NCBI RefSeq assembly: GCF_042676065.1
Contig: NZ_JBHTJO010000001.1
Span: forward strand, 372,001 to 436,000
Source: Methyloligella solikamskensis
Lineage (GTDB): Bacteria; Pseudomonadota; Alphaproteobacteria; Rhizobiales; Methyloligellaceae
Direction: 5' to 3'
DNA length: 64,000 nt
The notes beneath the pieces were generated by a model. It did not search any database and was not told the origin of the DNA. It was given only the letters and a program-made list of their open reading frames with translations. How positions within the stretch are numbered: position 1 is the first letter of the stretch; every line of letters begins with the position of its first letter. A program made the translations under genes and the position numbers. This document shows positions 45,467-52,838 of this stretch, in pieces.

Positions 45467-46120
45467 CTACTGTCGGCTGGGGAGCCCCCGAGTCTGGCGT
45501 AGGATGGGTGCCACGTGTCCCACAATGGCGTCGAGTTTCTCCGCTGCGACCCGTTCGGCGGCTTCCGCCTCTGTCTGCCACCTGCTTAAGCCCTCCATGA
45601 GGAGAATAGCGACATCGTGAATCCCGATCGTCGCGAAGATGTGGCGCAGGTAGGGTGTCGCGAAGTCGGAATTGCTAGGCGGGGGACCGGTGAGGCATCC
45701 GCCGCAGGCCACGATCAGGACGACAGGACGGTCCGCGAGCATTCCGAGCTTGCCATCGGGCGTAAGGCGAAATGTCCGGCCCGGGCAGACGACCATGTCG
45801 ATCCACGCCTTGAGCACGGCAGGGACCGTGAAATTGTGGATCGGCATGTCGAGCACGACCGCGGCGGCGGTCTCGAGCTCACGAATGAGCGTTTCTGAGG
45901 TCTCAAGTGTCTGTTGACTGCCAGGCGAGCGTAAGCCGTCCGGGCGGAGGCTAGCTTCGACGAAACCACTATCTGGGAACGGCGGCGGCGAAATAGCCAA
46001 ATCGCGGCGCGTCACTTCACCGGGCGCCGCGGCTTGCAGTCTCTCGACCAGAATGGAGCCAATCTTCCGGCTATGCGATCTTGTCCCGCGTGGGCTGGCG
46101 CTGACATGGAGAATGCTCAT
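45467..46120 (-). CDS. FMN-dependent NADH-azoreductase family protein
   Basis: A 217-residue flavodoxin-like quinone/azo reductase of the AzoR type. It starts with ILHVSASPRGTRSHSRKIG (FMN phosphate loop) and contains DMPIHNFTVPAVLKAWIDMVVCPGRTF, a strong family signature. It would detoxify quinones or azo compounds with NADH. Its start overlaps the stop of the upstream GNAT gene by four bases, making it the last gene of a three-gene coupled unit under a divergent MarR regulator. Confidence 0.92.
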   Translation of the reverse strand: MSILHVSASPRGTRSHSRKIGSILVERLQAAAPGEVTRRDLAISPPPFPDSGFVEASLRPDGLRSPGSQQTLETSETLIRELETAAAVVLDMPIHNFTVPAVLKAWIDMVVCPGRTFRLTPDGKLGMLADRPVVLIVACGGCLTGPPPSNSDFATPYLRHIFATIGIHDVAILLMEGLSRWQTEAEAAERVAAEKLDAIVGHVAPILRQTRGLPSRQ

Positions 46121-46587
46121 CGCTTTTCTCCTCTCTCCTTGTCGAGAAGAAGAAAGGAAAACTTCAGGGCCCGGGCGAGCAACCCTTCGCGGAAGTAGAA
46201 GCGATGGCCTAGAGCGTTGGAGAGTGGGGTGTCGAGGATCAGGCGCTCAAATCCGAGGCGGCGGCCTTCGGCCTTCAGGCGATCCATAAGCAGCCGACCG
46301 GCTCCGCCGCCCCTGTTTTCGGCGTCGGTCACGAGATCGTCGACATAGAGATGGGGCCCGAAGATGAGGTTTTCCTGAACCCTGAAGCCTGCCAGAGCGA
46401 CCGGCTTACGGTCATCCCAAAGGGCGAGCAGCCGGTAGCCGGCGCTGCGTTGTCGTCTCCACCGCTCAACGAACTCGTCCTCACACGATAGATGCGGCCG
46501 CAGCTGACGCATCACGGGGAAGCATTGCGCGACCTCTTCCTCCGTCTCGGCGAAGCGCAGATCGCAACGCTCAATTCGGGGCATCAT
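46117..46587 (-). CDS. GNAT-family N-acetyltransferase
   Basis: A 156-residue single-domain acetyltransferase. The N-terminal RFAETEEEVAQCFPVMRQLRP is followed by the strand ALAGFRVQE, then LYVDDLVTDAENRGGGAGRLLMDRL, where RGGGAG is the acetyl-CoA loop. The closing FERLILDTPLSNALGHRFYFREGL is typical. The start at 46587 overlaps the previous gene's stop as ATGA, and its own stop overlaps azoR; both support translational coupling. It may acetylate a small toxic molecule, given the redox/detoxification context, but this is inference. Confidence 0.85.
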   Translation of the reverse strand: MMPRIERCDLRFAETEEEVAQCFPVMRQLRPHLSCEDEFVERWRRQRSAGYRLLALWDDRKPVALAGFRVQENLIFGPHLYVDDLVTDAENRGGGAGRLLMDRLKAEGRRLGFERLILDTPLSNALGHRFYFREGLLARALKFSFLLLDKERGEKR

Positions 46588-47060
46588 ACGTTTGCCGTCT
46601 GCCGGACCGGCGGCGGGAAGCAGAGCCCGATGGCAATGCGGTTCCAGGCGTTGATCGCGCCGACCGTGACCGTCAGGAGAGTAGCGTCCCGCTCGCCAAG
46701 CGTTTCGCGAAGGTTCGCCCATTCGGCGTCGGACGCAGCGTCGTCCTTCAGCCGCGTCAGCGCCTCCGCCCAACGCAAGGCAGCCCTCTCGCGCTCGGAG
46801 AAGATGCCCGCATCACGCCACGCTGCCACGAGCCCGAGCTTCGTCTCATCGATCCCGAGTTTCCGTGCGATGTTGAGGTGAAGCTGGATGCAGAATGCGC
46901 AGCCGTTGATTTGAGATACACGAAGCTTCACGAGCTCCGTGAGCTCTTTCTCTAGCCCTCCCTCATCAACGGACCTGCCGAGCGCGACCAGGGCATCGTG
47001 GGCCGAAGGCTGGGTCGTTCTGAAGGTCTCGTAGGTGGACCTGCTCGAATTGTCGGGCAT
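46584..47060 (-). CDS. Carboxymuconolactone decarboxylase/AhpD-like protein
   Basis: A 158-residue all-helical protein of the AhpD-like alkylhydroperoxidase group. The redox motif CAFCIQLH gives Cys54, Cys57 and His61, with a preceding Glu in the ELTELVKLRVSQ helix, as in peroxidatic members. It probably reduces peroxides or shuttles electrons. It is the first gene of a coupled unit with the GNAT and azoreductase genes and faces the MarR gene across 66 bases that contain direct repeats. Confidence 0.9.
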   Translation of the reverse strand: MPDNSSRSTYETFRTTQPSAHDALVALGRSVDEGGLEKELTELVKLRVSQINGCAFCIQLHLNIARKLGIDETKLGLVAAWRDAGIFSERERAALRWAEALTRLKDDAASDAEWANLRETLGERDATLLTVTVGAINAWNRIAIGLCFPPPVRQTANV

Positions 47061-47087
47061 CAGTGGCCTTTCGCTATTTCATGAGGC

Positions 47088-47117
47088 AATATAAGAACAC
47101 GAACATAATATAAGAAC
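47088..47117. promoter_or_regulatory. Direct repeats in the marR/CMD divergent promoter
   Basis: AATATAAGAAC occurs at 47088-47098 and at 47107-47117, 19 bases apart, about two helical turns. They lie between the divergent MarR and carboxymuconolactone decarboxylase genes and are likely regulator or promoter elements. The stretch is A/T-rich, unlike its surroundings. Confidence 0.6.
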
Positions 47118-47126
47118 TCTGACATT

Positions 47127-47597
47127 ATGGACAAGCCACAGTCTGGAAACCGCCCGCTCGTTCCGGCGCCCGGCGAGGGTAAGCGCGGCGAAGACGGGTA
47201 TATCGGTTATCTGTTGAGGCAGGCGGCGAACGCGTATGAGACTCATCTTTCGCGGATACTGCGCGATCTGGCGGTCACGCCGCCGCAGTTTTCCGTGATG
47301 ACGATGATCGCCGCCTATCCCGGGGTCTCGAATGCCGACATTGCCCGGCTAACATTTCTAACGCCCCAGACGGTGAGCGTGATCATCGGCAATCTGATGA
47401 AGGCCGGCGTCGTTGCACGGCGGCCTCATGCGATTCACGGGCGTATCCAGCAGCTCGAATTGACCGAAAGCGGGAAAAAGCTGCTGGATGCGGCGAAAGC
47501 GCGGGTCAAGGCCGTCGATGCCGAGTTGATCCAGGACCTCAGCAGCGCGGACGAAAAGGTCCTGAGGCGCTGGCTTACCAGCGCTTCTTCCAGGTGA
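47127..47597 (+). CDS. MarR-family transcriptional regulator
   Basis: A 156-residue regulator with a winged helix at about residues 45-115: TPPQFSVMTMIAAYPGVSNADI, then RLTFLTPQTVSVIIGNLMKAG as the recognition helix and RPHAIHGRIQQLELTESGKK as the wing. There is no Cys, so direct thiol sensing is unlikely. It is divergent from the coupled CMD-GNAT-azoR set, which it probably controls. The inducer may be a quinone or azo compound, inferred from the target genes. Confidence 0.9.
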   Translation: MDKPQSGNRPLVPAPGEGKRGEDGYIGYLLRQAANAYETHLSRILRDLAVTPPQFSVMTMIAAYPGVSNADIARLTFLTPQTVSVIIGNLMKAGVVARRPHAIHGRIQQLELTESGKKLLDAAKARVKAVDAELIQDLSSADEKVLRRWLTSASSR

Positions 47598-47642
47598 TCC
47601 CGTCGGGGCCATGACCGAAGCGAATCGGCGTGAGCTCAAAGA

Positions 47643-47669
47643 TGGTGGAGAGGGAGGGCTTCGAACCCC
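47643..47669 (-). repeat. Duplicated 3' end of tRNA-Ser (att-like scar)
   Basis: This 27-base stretch matches the last 27 bases of the tRNA-Ser(CGA) gene (47767-47793) at 24 positions: T-loop, T-stem 3' half, acceptor strand CCTCTCC and CCA. It lies about 97 bases beyond the tRNA 3' end, in the same orientation. The bases before it (GCTGC GAA GCAGC) could be a decayed variable arm. It is either an attachment-site copy left by a lost integrative element or a pseudo-tRNA. Confidence 0.65.
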
Positions 47670-47763
47670 ATAGGTGCTGCTTCGCAGCGCCGTCATTCAA
47701 AACGAATCCGAGGGTTCGACTTTCCAAACTGGGCAGAGACGATCGGCGTCTATCGGCAAATCA

Positions 47764-47856
<93 letters not shown>

Positions 47857-48010
47857 GTCTTAGGGCGCGTATAGCTGATATAGGGTCGTTCGCGCGGAGG
47901 GGCCTTGTAACGTTTGTGGGTTTTCCCCGCAAGATGGGGATTGCCGGTCCGGCCCGGGTCTTCGCGACCGACATGCGTGCCCGGCGCTGCCTACGAATCT
48001 CTGCGCTTGG

Positions 48011-48787
48011 CTAATATCCCAGCGCGTCGGCGAAGCGGCGGAAATGCTCGTCGTAATAGTCTTGCGCGCGGGGCGCCAGTGCGCCGTAGGGATCGCGCTC
48101 CCTGAAGGCCCCTGTGGACTGGCCCGGCAGTCTCTTCATCCCCGCGGGTGAGGCCTTCTGAAGCGCGCGGACGAATTGCGGCCTCGTGTCCAGGCGAAGA
48201 AACTTGGCAATCTCCATGAAATAATCGGGATCGTCGGTCGCGAACAGATCTTCGCAGCGGACCCGCCGGAAATCGTCCCGGTCGAAGCAATCTGCGAAGG
48301 AGGCCTGCCGCTGGTACAAGCCTTCGAAGTGGATCATGGCAACGATCTGGCGCTCGGCTTCGTCGTCGGTCGCGTTCAAGGCTGCTGTCAGCGACATGCC
48401 GCCGAGATGGGGCTGGGACTTCTTGATCGCCCAGTCCTCGACGCCGGGGAGATGGTATTTGACCGCGCTCAGGATGAAGCTCGCCGGATGGCGGGTGAAA
48501 ACGAGGAAGCGCGCGTCGTCGATTTCCAGGAGGCCGTTCCGCTCCAGGACGCGAAGGCCAAAGTTCCGGCACCGGACATTCACCGGGACCCCAGCAACAT
48601 CGTGGTTGGGGATCGTGTCGGCTGCCGGCGGCTGCACGCTCTCCACGAAGCGGGTCCCCCGATCGTGGCGGTGAACCTTCATGGTGTAGTTGTTCCCGCA
48701 TTTGTGGAACAGGATGAAGAGGTTCAGCACGGCCGGCGCGGCTCCCCAAAGCTCGATTTCAACCAAACGCTCATTCGGCGCGGGCAT
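48011..48787 (-). CDS. Sulfotransferase-family protein
   Basis: A 258-residue protein of the sulfotransferase superfamily, which moves sulfate from PAPS to a sugar, lipid or protein. The 5' phosphosulfate loop appears as LFHKCGNNYTMKV, near the start. The 3' phosphate segment is RFLVFTRHPASFILSAVKYH with the conserved Arg and Ser. The C-terminal part (QSTGAFRERDPYGALAPRAQDYYDEH) resembles the usual ending in such enzymes. The start is uncertain: ATG 48787 has only a weak ribosome site, and the frame continues upstream to 49063. It is divergent from rplU; no PAPS synthesis genes are visible. Confidence 0.75.
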   Translation of the reverse strand: MPAPNERLVEIELWGAAPAVLNLFILFHKCGNNYTMKVHRHDRGTRFVESVQPPAADTIPNHDVAGVPVNVRCRNFGLRVLERNGLLEIDDARFLVFTRHPASFILSAVKYHLPGVEDWAIKKSQPHLGGMSLTAALNATDDEAERQIVAMIHFEGLYQRQASFADCFDRDDFRRVRCEDLFATDDPDYFMEIAKFLRLDTRPQFVRALQKASPAGMKRLPGQSTGAFRERDPYGALAPRAQDYYDEHFRRFADALGY

Positions 48788-49092
48788 GCGCCGGCGGTGA
48801 GACCGTCCGATCGCCAATGGATTAGCTGTCCCTGATGCGAGAGCAAGGGCTAATGTGAGGGGCACCGACCGCATGCATCCGACATCTACTCTGCCGGCCG
48901 CTTGGGCACCTGGCGGTTCCAGGGCCGAACAGCAATTGACATCTTGGATGCGTCTTCTATATTCCGCGCCGATCCGGCCCTTGGCCCGCGGTTTCGCGGC
49001 AAGCGGCCTTTTTGTGTCGCTCCAGCTATCGACGGGGGTGACGCGAGGCGCGGCCGGCCCCATATCAATCGCGAGATAAGCGAGATTTAGAC
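48788..49092. other. Leader and promoter region between sulfotransferase and rplU
   Basis: Apart from the rplU promoter at 48936-48963 there is a G/C hairpin in the leader: CCGCG (48986-48990) and CGCGG (48995-48999), with GGCC on each side, followed by TTTTT at 49009-49013. It may attenuate the ribosomal operon. No other gene was recognised. Confidence 0.45.
48936..48963 (+). promoter_or_regulatory. Sigma-70-type promoter of rplU-rpmA
   Basis: TTGACA (48936-48941), a 16-base spacer and TATATT (48958-48963) form a near-consensus housekeeping promoter, about 130 bases before the rplU ATG. It is the strongest promoter visible in the window, as expected for a ribosomal protein operon. Confidence 0.75.
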
Positions 49093-49704
49093 ATGTTCGC
49101 GGTCATTCGCACAGGCGGCAAGCAATATCGCGTTGCGCCGAACGACATTATCGAGGTCGAAACCGTCACCGGCGAGCCGGGCGAGACGGTCGAGCTTGGC
49201 GAGGTTCTCATGGTCGGCGGCGACAAGCCGGAAACGGGCGCGCCGCTGGTTTCGGGCGCTACCGTGGCCGCTGAGGTCGTCGAGCAGAAGCGCGCCGACA
49301 AGATCCGCGTCTTCAAGAAGAAGCGCCGGTCCAACTATCGCCGCACGGGCGGGCATCGTCAGCATCTGACGGCCCTGAAGATCACCGAGATCCTGACCGG
49401 CGGGAAGAAGCCTTCCAAAACGGCGGCCAAGAAGGCCGACACGTCGGCGAAGGTGACGGACAAGGCGGCCGAGGAGAAGGCTCCGGCGAAGACCGCCGCG
49501 AAGTCCAAGGCTTCGGAGACGAAGACCGAGACCAAGCCCGCCGCAAAGGCGAAGGCGCCGGCCAAGAAGGCCGCGACCTCCAAGGCTGCGGACACGGACG
49601 CCAAGCCTGCTGCGAAGAAGGCGGCTGAGAAGAAGCCCGCTGCCAAGACGGCAGCGAAGAAGGCTCCTGCCAAGAAGCCTGCGGCGAAGAAGTCCGACGA
49701 CTAG
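49093..49704 (+). CDS. rplU: Ribosomal protein bL21 with long Lys/Ala-rich tail
   Basis: Large-subunit protein L21. Residues 1-103 are a standard bL21: MFAVIRTGGKQYRVAPND, later KKKRRSNYRRTGGHRQHLTAL. After the normal end, about 100 residues follow that are almost only Lys, Ala, Pro, Thr, Glu and Ser in AAKKAPAKKP-like repeats, giving 203 residues. Shorter tails of this kind are known in alphaproteobacterial L21. The tail would be disordered and basic, probably contacting RNA or extending from the ribosome surface. rpmA follows after 28 bases. Confidence 0.96.
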   Translation: MFAVIRTGGKQYRVAPNDIIEVETVTGEPGETVELGEVLMVGGDKPETGAPLVSGATVAAEVVEQKRADKIRVFKKKRRSNYRRTGGHRQHLTALKITEILTGGKKPSKTAAKKADTSAKVTDKAAEEKAPAKTAAKSKASETKTETKPAAKAKAPAKKAATSKAADTDAKPAAKKAAEKKPAAKTAAKKAPAKKPAAKKSDD

Positions 49705-49732
49705 GGCGTACGAGCGCGAGAAGGATTGAACC

Positions 49733-49987
49733 ATGGCACATAAGAAAGCAGGCGGCTCGTCCCGTAACGGTCGCGATTCCGAAGGCCGCCGCCTCGGGCT
49801 TAAAAAGTCCGGCGGCCAGCACGTGATCCCGGGCAACATCATCATTCGCCAGCGCGGCACCAAGTGGCATCCGGGCGAGGGTGTCGGCATGGGCAAAGAC
49901 TACACGATCTTCGCCAAGATCGAAGGTGTGGTCGAGTTCCAGCGCAAAGCGCAGGATCGCGTCTTCGTTTCGGTCAAGCCGAGCTAG
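49733..49987 (+). CDS. rpmA: Ribosomal protein bL27
   Basis: An 84-residue large-subunit protein beginning MAHKKAGGSSRNGRDSEGRR, whose N-terminus reaches the peptidyl-transferase centre. HVIPGNIIIRQRGTKWHPG is the core signature. It has no N-terminal extension of the Firmicute type that needs cleavage. It is part of the rplU-rpmA operon, and the GNAT gene starts about 95 bases later. Confidence 0.97.
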   Translation: MAHKKAGGSSRNGRDSEGRRLGLKKSGGQHVIPGNIIIRQRGTKWHPGEGVGMGKDYTIFAKIEGVVEFQRKAQDRVFVSVKPS

Positions 49988-50081
49988 GCCAGGCCCGCCC
50001 TTCGGCGCGGCCTGTTTTCGGTCGGCGCCGCAAGCCTTTCCCATGTGGCGCCGGTCAAGCGGCAGCCACCAGGAAAGCGCG

Positions 50082-50612
50082 ATGAGACTCCAGACTTCCA
50101 GGCTGATCTTGCGCCCGCTCTCCATGGGAGACGCGGGCCGCATCGCGTTGCTCGCGGGAGACCGCGATATCGCGCGTATGACAGCCTCGATCCCCCATCC
50201 CTATAGCGAATGGCAGGCGGCGGAATGGCTGAAATCCGTCGCTGCGGGCGAAGAGGGCACGGTGTTCGCCATCGAGGCCGAGGGCCGGCTGATCGGCTGC
50301 ACCGGGTATCGCTCCGACGACGGCGGCGAGACGGCCGAGATCGGCTATTGGATCGGCAAGCCCTTCTGGGGCAATGGCTACGCCACGGAAGCCGTGTCTG
50401 AGGTGATCTCCCACGCTTTCGCTACGGAAAGCTTCGATGCGCTGATCGGCGGCCATTTCGAGGACAATCCGGCTTCGGCGCGGGTGCTGGCGAAGCTTGG
50501 CTTCAAGCGCTGCGCAGAGGAGCTCCGCGCTTGCGAATCCCGCGAGGGCAAGGCCCGCTGCGTGCTTTACCGGCTGGCGCGGCCCGAAACCATGCGAGAA
50601 GCGGCCCGCTAA
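50082..50612 (+). CDS. RimJ/RimL-type GNAT acetyltransferase
   Basis: A 176-residue acetyltransferase of the RimL-like group. It opens with LQTSRLILRPLSMGDAGRIA; the acetyl-CoA region is EIGYWIGKPFWGNGYATEAV, and NPASARVLAKLGF is the usual helix near the end. The substrate may be a ribosomal protein N-terminus or a small molecule. AGGAAAG precedes the ATG. A GNAT gene between rpmA and obgE is common in Rhizobiales, from memory. obgE starts 43 bases after its end. Confidence 0.9.
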   Translation: MRLQTSRLILRPLSMGDAGRIALLAGDRDIARMTASIPHPYSEWQAAEWLKSVAAGEEGTVFAIEAEGRLIGCTGYRSDDGGETAEIGYWIGKPFWGNGYATEAVSEVISHAFATESFDALIGGHFEDNPASARVLAKLGFKRCAEELRACESREGKARCVLYRLARPETMREAAR

Positions 50613-50655
50613 CCATTTTCCGCTAGAAAGGCCGCTATCGACGCGGGATGACACG

Positions 50656-51693
50656 ATGAAATTTCTCGATCAGGCGAAGGTCTATCTGAAGGCCGGGGAC
50701 GGCGGTAATGGCTGCGTCTCGTTCCGGCGCGAGAAGTTCGTCGAGTTCGGCGGGCCCGATGGCGGCAATGGCGGGCGCGGCGGCGATGTGATCGCCGAAT
50801 GCGTGGCCAATCTGAACACGCTCATCGACTTCCGCTACCAGCAGCATTTCAAGGCGAAGCGCGGCACCAACGGGGCGGGCCAGAACCGGACCGGGGCCGG
50901 TGGCGCGGATTCGATCCTCAAGGTGCCGCCCGGAACCCAGATCTTCGCCGAGGATCAGGAGACCCTTCTGGCCGATCTGACGGAGCCCGGCGAGCGGGTG
51001 GTGCTTGCCCATGGCGGCAATGGCGGGTTCGGCAATCTCCACTTCAAATCCTCCACAAATCAGGCGCCCCGGCGGGCCAATGAAGGGCAGGAGGGTGAGG
51101 AGCTGACGGTCTGGCTGCGGCTGAAGCTGATCGCCAATGCCGGTCTGGTGGGGCTGCCCAATGCAGGCAAGTCAACTTTCCTGGCGGCGGTCAGCGCGGC
51201 GAAGCCCAAGATCGCCGATTACCCCTTCACGACGCTGCATCCCAATCTCGGGGTGGTGCGCGCCGAGGGCCATGATTTCGTGCTGGCCGACATTCCCGGG
51301 CTGATCGAAGGCGCTCATGAGGGTGCCGGCATCGGCGACCGGTTCTTGGGTCATATCGAGCGCTGCGATGTGCTGCTCCATCTGGTGGACGGCACTCAGG
51401 AAGATCCCGTCGAGGCCTACGAGACTGTGCGGGGCGAGCTGGAGCAGTACGAGGCGGGGCTTACGGAAAAGACCGAGCTGCTGGCGCTCAGCAAGATTGA
51501 TGCGGTGCCGGAAGACGAGTTGAAGGAGAAGGTTGCGGCGCTGAAGAAGGCGGCCGGCAAGGCGCCGATGCTCGTCTCGGCGGTCTCGGGCGAGGGGCGA
51601 GACGAGGTCGTGCGTGCCTTGAGCGAGGCGATCCGCTCCTGTGAGGCCGCGGCCAAGGAGGCCGCCACGCCCAAGCAGGGGTGGCAGCCGTGA
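50656..51693 (+). CDS. obgE: GTPase Obg/CgtA
   Basis: A 345-residue ribosome-assembly and stress GTPase. The N-terminal Obg domain is glycine-rich (KAGDGGNGCVSFRREKFVE, GGNGGRGGDV). The G domain has GLPNAGKSTF (G1), a TLHPNLGVV switch, DIPGLIEGAHEGAGIG (G3) and LSKID (G4). The C-terminal end is short and Ala/Lys-rich. It binds the 50S subunit and monitors ppGpp. Its stop overlaps the proB start as GTGA, coupling the two genes. Confidence 0.97.
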   Translation: MKFLDQAKVYLKAGDGGNGCVSFRREKFVEFGGPDGGNGGRGGDVIAECVANLNTLIDFRYQQHFKAKRGTNGAGQNRTGAGGADSILKVPPGTQIFAEDQETLLADLTEPGERVVLAHGGNGGFGNLHFKSSTNQAPRRANEGQEGEELTVWLRLKLIANAGLVGLPNAGKSTFLAAVSAAKPKIADYPFTTLHPNLGVVRAEGHDFVLADIPGLIEGAHEGAGIGDRFLGHIERCDVLLHLVDGTQEDPVEAYETVRGELEQYEAGLTEKTELLALSKIDAVPEDELKEKVAALKKAAGKAPMLVSAVSGEGRDEVVRALSEAIRSCEAAAKEAATPKQGWQP

Positions 51694-52838
51694 GCGCGCG
51701 GGCCGAATGGAAGGAGGCCACGCGGATCGTCGTGAAGATCGGCTCTTCGCTGCTGGTGGACGGCGCGACGGGTCAGCTCAAGGCCGATTGGCTGGAGTCC
51801 CTGCTGGACGATGTGAGCGCGCTGCGGGAAAGCGGCAAGGAGGTGATCCTGGTCTCCTCGGGCTCCATCGGTCTGGGGCGTCATGCGCTCGGGTTTCCTA
51901 AGGGCCCGCTGAAGCTGGAGGAAAGCCAGGCGGCCGCGGCTGTCGGCCAGATCGATCTGGCCCATGCCTACGATTCCAAGCTGGCGGAGCGCGGGCTGGT
52001 GGCGGCGCAGATCCTGCTGACCTTGGCCGATACGGAGACGCGGCGGCGCTATCTCAATGCGCGCAACACCATGACCACGCTTCTGAAGGTGGGCGCGGTG
52101 CCGATCGTGAACGAGAACGACACGGTGGCGACGAGCGAGATCCGCTACGGCGACAACGACCGGCTGGCGGCGCGGGTGGCGACCATGATGAGCGCCGATT
52201 GCCTGGTGCTTTTGTCGGATATCGACGGATTCTACACGGCGCCGCCGGGCCAGGATCCGGAGGCGACGCGCATCGAGGAGATCCGGGAGATCACGCCGGA
52301 GATCGAGGCCATGGCCGGCGATGTCGGCTCGGAGCTCTCCAAGGGTGGCATGGTGACCAAGGTGGAGGCGGCCAAGATCGCCGTCGGCGCCGGCACCCAT
52401 ATGGCGATCACCAGCGGCAAGGTGCTGAACCCATTGTCCGCGCTCTCCAAGGGTGAGGGCGGGAGCTGGTTCCTGGCCCATGGCGATCCCGTCACGGCGC
52501 GCAAGCGCTGGATCGCGGGGTCCCTGGAGCCCAAGGGCATGCTCGTGGTCGATGCCGGCGCGGCGGAGGCGCTGTGCAACGGCAAGAGCCTGCTGCCGGC
52601 CGGCGTGAAACGGGTCGAAGGCCAGTTCGAGCGCGGCGATGCCGTCGCCATCCGGACGCTCGCCGGCGACGAGTTGGGCCGGGGCCTGGCGGCCTACGAC
52701 CATGCCCAGGCGGCCAGCATGATCGGCCGTAAGAGCAGTGAAATATCGAAGATTCTCGGCTACCGTGGCCGCGCCGAGCTGGTCCACCGGGACGATATGG
52801 CGTTGAAGAGCTCGGCAGCGAACCGAAAGGGCGAATGA
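51690..52838 (+). CDS. proB: Glutamate 5-kinase
   Basis: Phosphorylates glutamate, the first step of proline synthesis. The 382-residue protein has an amino-acid kinase domain (VVKIGSSLLVDG, ILVSSGSIGLG, PIVNENDTVAT, GDNDRLAARVA) and a C-terminal PUA domain from about residue 280. The GTG at 51690 is used because it overlaps the obgE stop and AGGGG lies 8 bases before; a GTG at 51681 would add three residues. Feedback inhibition by proline is expected from the family. proA follows with a 4-base ATGA overlap. Confidence 0.96.
   Translation: MSARAEWKEATRIVVKIGSSLLVDGATGQLKADWLESLLDDVSALRESGKEVILVSSGSIGLGRHALGFPKGPLKLEESQAAAAVGQIDLAHAYDSKLAERGLVAAQILLTLADTETRRRYLNARNTMTTLLKVGAVPIVNENDTVATSEIRYGDNDRLAARVATMMSADCLVLLSDIDGFYTAPPGQDPEATRIEEIREITPEIEAMAGDVGSELSKGGMVTKVEAAKIAVGAGTHMAITSGKVLNPLSALSKGEGGSWFLAHGDPVTARKRWIAGSLEPKGMLVVDAGAAEALCNGKSLLPAGVKRVEGQFERGDAVAIRTLAGDELGRGLAAYDHAQAASMIGRKSSEISKILGYRGRAELVHRDDMALKSSAANRKGE

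Noticed and set aside
48011..49063. Longer sulfotransferase starting at 49063
   Set aside because: The extra 92 residues cover the rplU promoter region and are Arg/Ala/Pro-rich, unlike the rest of the protein.
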